Shown: positions 16,846-23,770 of the stretch, one piece after another
How positions within the stretch are numbered: the stretch's first letter is position 1
How the letters are laid out: each line of letters starts with the position of its first letter
Origin: SYOC01 sp964441775
GTDB taxonomy: Bacteria; Desulfobacterota; Binatia; Bin18
Length of the DNA stretch: 64,000 bases
Reading direction: 5' to 3'
NCBI GenBank assembly: GCA_964441775.1
Contig: CAYTVL010000027.1
Location: 16,251-80,250 of the forward strand
The notes under the pieces: generated by a model
The model's input: only the letters and a program-made list of their open reading frames with translations
What the model was told of the DNA's origin: nothing
Database searches by the model: none
Made by a program: the position numbers and the translations under genes

Positions 16846-17559
16846 TCAAAAATTCTCCGCCGACGGACGAATGTCAAATTCGTGCATCCAGGTGTCGCGG
16901 GGCTGCGCGACCGCCTGCGCCACCACGCGGGCGATGGCGCGGGAGTCGAGCATGCCTGGTCTCACTTCGCGTTCTGCTCCGAACGGGATGTCGTCGATGC
17001 CGCCGTCGATGATCACGTGAAAAACATGGATGCCTTGTGGACCAAACTCACGCGCGTTGCACTGCGCCAGTGCGCGCAAGGCAAATTTCCCGGTCGCAAA
17101 GGCCGAAGACTTCGCATACCCCTTCACCGAACTGGTCGCGCCAATGTAAGCCACCGCGCCGCCGCCATGCGCCAGCATATCCGGGATCGCTTCTTTGGCG
17201 CACAGAAAAGGGCCATAGGCTTGCCCATGTAGATTTTTGAGAAAGTCTTCTGCCGTGATGTCAAGGAACGAGCCTCGCTTGGCGCCCCCACCGGCGTTAC
17301 AGATCAGCAGGTTAACTGGGCCCAGTTCATTGCGCACCCGGGCAAAGGTTTGTTTCACTTGATTTTGATCGGTAATGTCAGCGGTCCAAAAAACGCAACG
17401 CTGGGCAATGGGTCCAAGCCCCTGACGAATTTGCTCTAAAGAACTCGCATTCCGAGCGAGCGCGACGACTCGATAGCCATCTTGCGCAAAGGTTTCAACA
17501 AACCGTGCGCCGATACCTGGACCAACACCGGCGACGACAGCAACGTGATCATGAGCCAT
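16846..17559 (-). CDS. Short-chain dehydrogenase/reductase-like protein with Phe at the catalytic Tyr position
   Basis: This is a 237-residue Rossmann-fold SDR. The cofactor loop reads VAGVGPGIGARF, with NAGGG near residue 90 as the second hallmark. The active-site stretch is SAFATGKFALRA: the Lys is kept, but the usual Tyr of Y-x-x-x-K is Phe. I recall related bacterial SDRs with the same FAxGK sequence, so this may be a natural subgroup with altered chemistry rather than a broken gene. The start at 17559 is preceded by GGAGGAACGAG. It is divergent from the HtrA gene. Confidence 0.8.
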   Translation of the reverse strand: MAHDHVAVVAGVGPGIGARFVETFAQDGYRVVALARNASSLEQIRQGLGPIAQRCVFWTADITDQNQVKQTFARVRNELGPVNLLICNAGGGAKRGSFLDITAEDFLKNLHGQAYGPFLCAKEAIPDMLAHGGGAVAYIGATSSVKGYAKSSAFATGKFALRALAQCNAREFGPQGIHVFHVIIDGGIDDIPFGAEREVRPGMLDSRAIARVVAQAVAQPRDTWMHEFDIRPSAENF

Positions 17560-17586
17560 ACTCGTTCCTCCTTCTTGCTCTGTCCA

Positions 17587-17613
17587 CATGAGAAAATTCT
17601 CATGCGGTTCTCA
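17587..17613. promoter_or_regulatory. Palindrome with extra half-site between SDR and HtrA genes
   Basis: CATGAGAAAATTCTCATG is a perfect 18-bp palindrome at 17587-17604, followed by another TTCTCAT at 17607-17613. It lies in the ~125-bp divergent promoter region, 28 bp from the SDR start codon and ~80 bp from the htrA start. A dimeric repressor or activator site is plausible; a small mRNA hairpin is the alternative. Confidence 0.45.
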
Positions 17614-17683
17614 TAGTCCTCTCACATTTGTGTCTTATGTTGTCCGTCAAATAGACTAAAAGCTAGAGAGGAGGAACAAGAAT

Positions 17684-19171
17684 ATGAACATCAAGAAAAC
17701 CGCAGTCACCGGGGCAGTCGCCGCGTCATTAGCGATCGGCGGCTTCATATTTGGTCGCGTTACCCAGGTGGAGCATGTCCAAGCTGACCCTACAGAGAGT
17801 CGAACCGCAGCCGTTGCTACCCCTTCAGGACGAGCGCTCCCCTCCTTCGCTAATTTGGCGGCGGAAGCCTCTCCCTCCGTTGTCTACATCAAAGCGGTCG
17901 TAGTCGAGAAGACGAGGCAAGGGGGGCCAGGCTTTGAATTCCCGCCAAGTCCCTTCGGGGAACATTCGCCTTTTCCGTTTCATTCCCCTTTCCCTCCAGG
18001 GGGGCCGGGGGGCGGAAGACGTCAAGGCTCGGGCTCTGGATTCATTATTCGTAAAGACGGCGTCATTCTCACGAACAATCATGTCGTCGAAGATGCGAAA
18101 GAAATTACCGTCACCCTGACGGACAAAAAAGAATACAACGCAAAAGTCCTCGGTCGTGATCCCAAGACGGACTTAGCGGTCATCAAGATCGAGCCCAAAG
18201 AAGACTTGCCTGTTGCACGACTCGGTAATTCTGATGATTTGCAGGTGGGAGATTGGGTCATGGCCATTGGCAATCCCTTCGGCCTCAGCAACACCGTGAC
18301 TGCTGGTATCGTGAGCGCGAAAGGCCGCGTCATTGGCGCCGGCCCCTACGATAGCTTTATCCAGACGGACGCGTCGATCAATCCTGGGAATTCCGGTGGC
18401 CCTCTGTTCAACGAACAAGGGGAAGTCGTGGGTATTAACAGCGCCATCTATAGTCAGAGCGGCGGCAACATCGGCATCGGGTTCGCTATTCCTATTAACT
18501 TGGCAAAACAGTTACTACCTGAGCTGGAAACCACTGGCAGCGTGACGCGTGGCTGGTTGGGGGTGGCGATTCAAAAAATGACCCCGGAATTAGCCAAATC
18601 CCTCGGCGTAGAACAAGCGCACGGGGCGCTGGTCGCCGACGTCACGAGTAACAGCCCCGCCGCAAAAGCCGGTCTCGAACGGGGCGATGTCATCATCCGC
18701 TATAATGAAAAGAAGATTGACGAATCGGTTGCGTTGCCCAGCCTCGTCGCGGTAACGCCGGTCGGGAAAACGGTGCCGGTGGAAATCATCCGGGACGGAA
18801 AGACCAAGACCCTAAACATCACCGTTGCAAAGTTGACTGATAGAGAGATGGCTAGCACGGAAGAGGAAGAAGACACTCCGCAGAAAGGAAAATGGGGACT
18901 GGCGCTGCGCGAACTCAGTCCAGATGAACGTGCACAAATGGGGCTGAAGGAAAAAGAAGGCGTGATGGTCGGCGACATACAGCCGGAAAGTCCGGCGGCG
19001 GAAGCTGGAGTGCAGCCTGGTGATGTGATCTTACAGGTCAACAAAAGCTCTGTGTCCTCAGTGGCGGAGGTCAAAAAAGAAATCAATAAAACCCCAGCCG
19101 ACGCTTCGCTCTTACTCTTGCTCAAACGTGCGGACGGCAACAATCGGTTCGCTACCCTCGCCGCGAAGTAA
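17684..19171 (+). CDS. degP: Periplasmic serine protease, HtrA/DegP family
   Basis: This is a 495-residue envelope protease/chaperone. An N-terminal membrane segment (AVAASLAIGGFIFG) exports or anchors it. The trypsin-like domain has the triad His133 (NNHVV), Asp163 (KTDLAVIK) and Ser237 (NPGNSGGP). Two PDZ domains follow at ~295-385 and ~405-490. A Pro/Gly/Phe-rich loop at ~81-112 is the LA-loop region. These proteins remove misfolded exported proteins under stress. AGGAGGAACAAG precedes the ATG. The divergent palindrome upstream may control it. Its own terminator follows. Confidence 0.93.
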   Translation: MNIKKTAVTGAVAASLAIGGFIFGRVTQVEHVQADPTESRTAAVATPSGRALPSFANLAAEASPSVVYIKAVVVEKTRQGGPGFEFPPSPFGEHSPFPFHSPFPPGGPGGGRRQGSGSGFIIRKDGVILTNNHVVEDAKEITVTLTDKKEYNAKVLGRDPKTDLAVIKIEPKEDLPVARLGNSDDLQVGDWVMAIGNPFGLSNTVTAGIVSAKGRVIGAGPYDSFIQTDASINPGNSGGPLFNEQGEVVGINSAIYSQSGGNIGIGFAIPINLAKQLLPELETTGSVTRGWLGVAIQKMTPELAKSLGVEQAHGALVADVTSNSPAAKAGLERGDVIIRYNEKKIDESVALPSLVAVTPVGKTVPVEIIRDGKTKTLNITVAKLTDREMASTEEEEDTPQKGKWGLALRELSPDERAQMGLKEKEGVMVGDIQPESPAAEAGVQPGDVILQVNKSSVSSVAEVKKEINKTPADASLLLLLKRADGNNRFATLAAK

Positions 19172-19197
19172 TACGCCTCTATCTCTCCTGCCTCTCC

Positions 19198-19222
19198 GGG
19201 GCGCGCCCCGCGCCCCGTTTTT
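19198..19222 (+). terminator. Rho-independent terminator after htrA/degP
   Basis: A stem GGGGCGC (19198-19204) pairs with GCGCCCC (19210-19216) around a 5-base loop and is followed by GTTTTT. It separates the protease gene from the TIR operon. Confidence 0.75.
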
Positions 19223-19343
19223 CTGTTCCAGAGCAAATGTCCTCAGGGCTCCGTCTCGGGAGCATTTCTTCACATACACATCCTTCCGTGTTTCGTTCTT
19301 CCTTCTTAAGCGCCTGCGGGTTAGCAACTGCGGAACAAGAAGG

Positions 19344-19373
19344 TTGACATCTTCCCGTAAGCCAGCGTATAGC
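19344..19373 (+). promoter_or_regulatory. Sigma-70-like promoter of the TIR/TPR-S/patatin operon
   Basis: TTGACA (19344-19349) and TATAGC (19368-19373) are separated by 18 bases. Transcription would start near 19380, leaving a ~25-base leader. AAGGAAAG at 19389-19396 sits eight bases before the ATG at 19405. With the terminator upstream, this makes the downstream genes an independent transcription unit. Confidence 0.6.
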
Positions 19374-19404
19374 AACCAGAGGTTCTCTAAGGAAAGTAGC
19401 GACC

Positions 19405-22233
19405 ATGGCAGGTCATCATTTTATTAGCTACTCGCCAGTTGATGGTTTGAAATTTGCGCTCGACTTATGCGATGAGCTTACTAAGGGGCCACCTTCGCAC
19501 TTAGTCTGGTTAGATAAACGGGAACTACAGCCAGGGGACGACTGGGACGAGCAGATCGACCAAGCTATTCGCGACTGCGAGAGTCTGCTCTTTGTCATGA
19601 CGCAGGACAGTGTCGAGCCTCAATCTGTGTGTAAACAAGAGTGGACACGGGCGCTCAAATTTAAAAAGCCAATCATTCCGCTCCTACTATATAAAAGAGC
19701 AGACATGCCCTTTGGTCTGGGCAGACGGCAGTACATCGATTTCACTGGTGAGTTTAAGCCCGCGCTCGCTCAACTGCGTGCGCGCTTGCACCAATTGGCG
19801 TCACCAGTGGGTGTGTTACAGGCCTTGCAAGATCGTCTCGCCGACGCTCAACGAGACTTACGTCGAGCAAACGACGCTGAAGAACGTGGACGTATCGAGA
19901 GTGAAATCGCCTTGTTACAACAGCAGATCAAAGGCCAACAGGGACCCGTAACAGACCCGGTCGGGACTGCCCGCCGCGTTGAGGAGCGCGTCGCTCACGA
20001 TCTAGAACGCGAGCGCCAGCCGGAGAAACCACTAAGCGGGGCCACGCGTACGAAATTTATTAACCCGCCGCCGGGTGTGGCGCCAGGGTATTTCCAGAAT
20101 CGGTTTATTGAAACGAAATTGATCGGCGACTTTGTAAAGGATGAGGCAAAACGACTCTTGACCGTCGTCGGACGCGCGGGCATCGGCAAAACCGCCCTGG
20201 TGTGCCGCGTGCTGAAAGCGTTGGAGAGTGGTCGCTTGCCTGACGATGGCGGTCCATTGTTCGTAGACGGCATCGTTTATTTGAGCGCGACTGGCTCACG
20301 CCGGGTCACATTTCCAGATTTGTACGCAGACCTGACAGAGTTGACCCCAGAGAACGCCGGCAAAGAATTGGAAGCGCTGTACAAAGACGTGCGGGCCACG
20401 ACCGAAGCCAAAATGCGCGCCTTGCTGGCCGCGTTTCCCCGCGGTCGCGTGGTGGTACTGCTGGATAATTTTGAGGATGTCATTGATTCTGCCACCGAAA
20501 ATATTCGTGACAGCGAAGTGAACGAAGCCCTCTTTGCGTTATTGCAGTTGCCGCATCACGCGGTCAAAGTTATCCTCACCACGCGTATTGCTTCTCGCAG
20601 CCTCATGTTGGCGCAGCCCGCGCTCGCAGCCCGACTCAATCTTGAAGAAGGCCTGGAGTCTCCCCATGCTGAGAACATTTTGCGTGAATTAGACATCGAC
20701 GGCACGGTCGGTTTGAAAACCGCGCCGTTAGAGTTGCTCGCCGAAGCCCGCCAGCGCACGCGCGGCTATCCCCGCGCACTGGAGGCCTTGTTTGCGATTC
20801 TGTCGGCGGATCGCTACACGACCCTGCCAGAAGTCTTGAACGACGCAAAAAAATTCTTGCCCGAGCATGTGGTGGAGAAATTGGTAGGTGAAGCATTCAG
20901 CCGTCTTGATCCAGCCGCCGAGAAAGTCATGCAAGCGCTGGCGGTGTATGGACGCCCCGTGCCCTCCACTGCTATCGATTATTTGCTGCAACCTTACCTA
21001 CCCGGCGTGGACAGTGGACTGATCCTCAATCGGCTGGGCAACATGCACTTCGCTCGACGTGAGGAGAGACGTTACTATCTCCATCCGGTTGATCGTGCGT
21101 ATGCCCTTGAGCGGATACCCGAAGGAGATGAATTTGATCGTTATGAGACAGAAGAGCCGTCGTTTACTCGGTATGCGTTGAGAGAGCGGGCAGCAGATTA
21201 TTTTCAAGAGGTGCGCAAACCACGCGCCGAATGGAAGACGATCAACGACCTAGCCCCGCAGCTTGACGAATTCGACCTGCGCTGCGAGGCGCAGGATTAC
21301 GACACAGCAGCTGGGGTGCTGTTGGATATTGATTTTGATTACCTGTTGCTCTGGGGTCACTCCCGGGAGGTTGTCAAACTCCACGAGCGTTTACAGGGTA
21401 GGCTTGACGATCCAAATCTTAAACAAGATAGCCTTGGAAGTCTGGGCAACGCTTATTATCGAATTGGCCGAACTCGTAACGCTCTTGATTGTTGCGAGCA
21501 AGCTTTAGCTATCGCGCGGGAAACGGGTGATCGCAATAACGAAGGCTCATGGCTGGGCAACCTGGGCAATTGCTACGCCGATTTGGGGCAGACGCAGCAG
21601 GCCATTGAGCACTACCAGCAAGCTTTAGCCATCGCGCGGGAGACGGGTGATCGCAATGCCGAAGGCTCGTGTCTGGGCAACCTAGCAGAAGTACTGAGCG
21701 ACAAAGGTCACTATGCGGAGGCTATTCAAAGGGCTATGGAAAGTGTGCAGATTGGCGATGGGATTAGCAGTCCAAACCTTTCCAGTTACGGCAACGGGTA
21801 TCTTGCTCTGGCTTATCTCTATTCTGGCAATCTTTCTGCTGCTCATACCGCCGCGAATGCCGCACGCCAGCACGATGAACCACTGAACAACCACTATGTT
21901 TCCTCATTGTCGGGAATCATTGCGCTGCAACAAGGAGATCGTGCACTCGCACGGCAAGCTTTCTCGGTGGCTCTTGGCCAAGCCGACACGTTGTTGTCCG
22001 GCTCAGCGCAGCACTACGCCGCGCTCGACAGTAAGGGCTTGGCCTTGTGCGGGCTGGCGCTGACTGAAACGCCAAATCGTGTGAGCGAAGCAATGGCAAC
22101 ATTTCGCGCGGCGCGCGCCATTATCAAGGCGTCAGGCGTCATGCGGCGGGTGCTGCGTTTATTCGATGCGCTCTCAGTGGCGGATATCGACGGCATTCTG
22201 ACCTCCGTGCGCGGCGCGGCGGCGGGAGAATGA
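19405..22233 (+). CDS. TIR-STAND NTPase-TPR protein
   Basis: This is a 942-residue multidomain sensor. A TIR domain fills residues 1-~130 (HHFISYSPVD at the start, Glu79 in the catalytic position within CKQEW). A Gln/Arg/Glu-rich coiled coil follows at ~135-215. The STAND ATPase has Walker A VVGRAGIGKTAL (~253-264), Walker B VVVLLDNFED (~349-358) and LTTRIASR as sensor, then a winged-helix-like region. C-terminal TPRs include two nearly identical 40-residue repeats. By analogy with plant NLR and bacterial Avs/STAND proteins, the TPRs would sense a trigger, the ATPase would oligomerise, and TIR would cleave NAD. It is the first gene of a coupled operon. Confidence 0.88.
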   Translation: MAGHHFISYSPVDGLKFALDLCDELTKGPPSHLVWLDKRELQPGDDWDEQIDQAIRDCESLLFVMTQDSVEPQSVCKQEWTRALKFKKPIIPLLLYKRADMPFGLGRRQYIDFTGEFKPALAQLRARLHQLASPVGVLQALQDRLADAQRDLRRANDAEERGRIESEIALLQQQIKGQQGPVTDPVGTARRVEERVAHDLERERQPEKPLSGATRTKFINPPPGVAPGYFQNRFIETKLIGDFVKDEAKRLLTVVGRAGIGKTALVCRVLKALESGRLPDDGGPLFVDGIVYLSATGSRRVTFPDLYADLTELTPENAGKELEALYKDVRATTEAKMRALLAAFPRGRVVVLLDNFEDVIDSATENIRDSEVNEALFALLQLPHHAVKVILTTRIASRSLMLAQPALAARLNLEEGLESPHAENILRELDIDGTVGLKTAPLELLAEARQRTRGYPRALEALFAILSADRYTTLPEVLNDAKKFLPEHVVEKLVGEAFSRLDPAAEKVMQALAVYGRPVPSTAIDYLLQPYLPGVDSGLILNRLGNMHFARREERRYYLHPVDRAYALERIPEGDEFDRYETEEPSFTRYALRERAADYFQEVRKPRAEWKTINDLAPQLDEFDLRCEAQDYDTAAGVLLDIDFDYLLLWGHSREVVKLHERLQGRLDDPNLKQDSLGSLGNAYYRIGRTRNALDCCEQALAIARETGDRNNEGSWLGNLGNCYADLGQTQQAIEHYQQALAIARETGDRNAEGSCLGNLAEVLSDKGHYAEAIQRAMESVQIGDGISSPNLSSYGNGYLALAYLYSGNLSAAHTAANAARQHDEPLNNHYVSSLSGIIALQQGDRALARQAFSVALGQADTLLSGSAQHYAALDSKGLALCGLALTETPNRVSEAMATFRAARAIIKASGVMRRVLRLFDALSVADIDGILTSVRGAAAGE

Positions 22234-22400
22234 ATTCACCGGGTCACGAAGGACTCCATATGACTGGAACCTGTCTCTTTCCACATCGTAAACAAGGCGA
22301 AGAAACCGCGTACCAACAAGGGGTGTTAGTCGTGAGTTTGGTGGGAAACGAAGTGACCGTGACTCGATTGGATGTCCTGTTCCGAGGAGGTGAAGCATGA
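22230..22400 (+). CDS. 56-residue ORF coupled at both ends
   Basis: This short frame begins ATGA over the stop of the TIR-STAND gene and ends ATGA over the start of the next gene. It therefore fills the gap exactly, with 4-base overlaps on both sides. The product (MNSPGHEGLHMTGTCLF at the start, then QGVLVVSLVGNEVTVTRLDV) is predicted to be mostly beta strand. I do not recognise it. A second Met at codon 11 is an alternative start. The double overlap argues for real translation or at least for ribosome re-initiation linking its neighbours. Confidence 0.5.
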   Translation: MNSPGHEGLHMTGTCLFPHRKQGEETAYQQGVLVVSLVGNEVTVTRLDVLFRGGEA

Positions 22401-23725
22401 CTCGTCCATTATGCTTCGTGCTCATGCCCTTTGGAAAAAAACCCGATGCTGCTGGGTCGATGATCGACTTCGACGCAGTGTACAAAGACCTCATCGCTCC
22501 AGCGATAGATGAGGCCGAGCTGGACCCGGTGCGCGCCGATGAAGAAATGACCGGCGGCATTATCCATAAGCCGATGTTCGAGCGTTTGATCCTCTGTGAA
22601 TTCGCGGTGGCGGACCTGACCACCGCGAACGCCAATGTCTTCTACGAACTCGGGGTGCGCCACGCCGTACGGCCGGCAAGCACGGTGCTCTTGTTTGCGG
22701 AAGGCGGACGTTTACCCTTCGATGTCGCGCCGCTGCGCGCGATGCCGTATCGGCTAACAGCCAACGGAGCGCCAACCGATATCGCAACGACGAGGGCCAC
22801 GCTGGTGGAACGATTACGTGCGGCGCGCGATCCCGCGCCGGATAGCCCGGTGTTTCAATTAGTTGAAGGGTTTCCTGAGGTGGACCATACCAAAACCGAT
22901 GTCTTTCGTGACCGAGTCCGCTACGCTGCGGAAATGAAAGAACGGCTGGCTGCTGCGCGCACCCAAGGCATCGAACCGTTGCGCGCCCTAGAGCAGGAGT
23001 TGGGACCGCTCGCGAATCTTGAATCCGGCGTCATCATTGATTTGTTCCTTTCGTATCGAGCAGTCAAAGGGTGGCGAGAGATGGTTGATTTAGTGAAGAA
23101 GATGCCGCGTCCCCTAGCAGACACGGTCATGGTGCAAGAGCAACTGGCCCTGGCGCTCAACCGTCTCGGGAAAGGAGAAGAGGCCGAGCGCGTGCTTACG
23201 ACGCTGCTCGACCGGCGCGGCCCCAGCAGCGAGACGTACGGCATTCTCGGTCGCGTCTACAAAGATCGTTGGGAAACTGCATTAAAGAGTGAACAGAAAG
23301 ATCTGGCAGATGGTTTGTTAGACCGTGCGATTGACGCATACCGCAGAGGATTCGAGGCAGACTGGCGAGACGCCTATCCGGGCGTGAATGCAGTGACCTT
23401 GATGGAACTGAAGGAACCGCCAGATCCACAACGCAAGCAACTCATTCCAGTCGTCACGTATGCAGTTGAGCGGCGCATCGCGACGGGAAAACCGGACTAT
23501 TGGGATCACGCGACCCTGCTGGAGCTCGCAATCCTCGGGAAAAAGGAGAAGAATGCAAAAGCGGCGCTCAAAGCGGCGCTCCCTGGAGTGCGTGAATCCT
23601 GGGAGCCGGAAACAACCGCGCGCAATCTCCGTCTCATTCGCGAAGCACGAGCACGACGCAACGAAACGCTTTCCTGGGCGCAGCCCATTGAGGAAGCGCT
23701 TGCTGAACGAGCCACAAAACACTGA
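22397..23725 (+). CDS. Nucleoside-2-deoxyribosyltransferase-like domain plus TPR-S (TRAFs-binding/DUF4071-like) protein
   Basis: This is a 442-residue protein. Residues ~4-125 begin CFVLMPFGKK and include FAVADLTTANANVFYELG, the Asp and Glu pattern of the nucleoside 2-deoxyribosyltransferase fold; Glu in YELG is the expected nucleophile. Residues ~175-440 match the TPR-like domain that precedes the kinase in animal ASK1/MAP3K5 (ETYGILGRVYKDRW, then YRRGF...YPGVNAVTL). From memory, comparative-genomic work on prokaryotic conflict systems proposed that this TPR-S scaffold binds NAD-derived signals. Its position after a TIR-STAND gene fits that model. The actual ligand and enzymatic activity are unknown. 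Confidence 0.8.
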   Translation: MTRPLCFVLMPFGKKPDAAGSMIDFDAVYKDLIAPAIDEAELDPVRADEEMTGGIIHKPMFERLILCEFAVADLTTANANVFYELGVRHAVRPASTVLLFAEGGRLPFDVAPLRAMPYRLTANGAPTDIATTRATLVERLRAARDPAPDSPVFQLVEGFPEVDHTKTDVFRDRVRYAAEMKERLAAARTQGIEPLRALEQELGPLANLESGVIIDLFLSYRAVKGWREMVDLVKKMPRPLADTVMVQEQLALALNRLGKGEEAERVLTTLLDRRGPSSETYGILGRVYKDRWETALKSEQKDLADGLLDRAIDAYRRGFEADWRDAYPGVNAVTLMELKEPPDPQRKQLIPVVTYAVERRIATGKPDYWDHATLLELAILGKKEKNAKAALKAALPGVRESWEPETTARNLRLIREARARRNETLSWAQPIEEALAERATKH

Positions 23726-23770
23726 ACTGAGCAAGCCCTTTTGCTGCGAAATACCACAAGGAGGAGGTTG

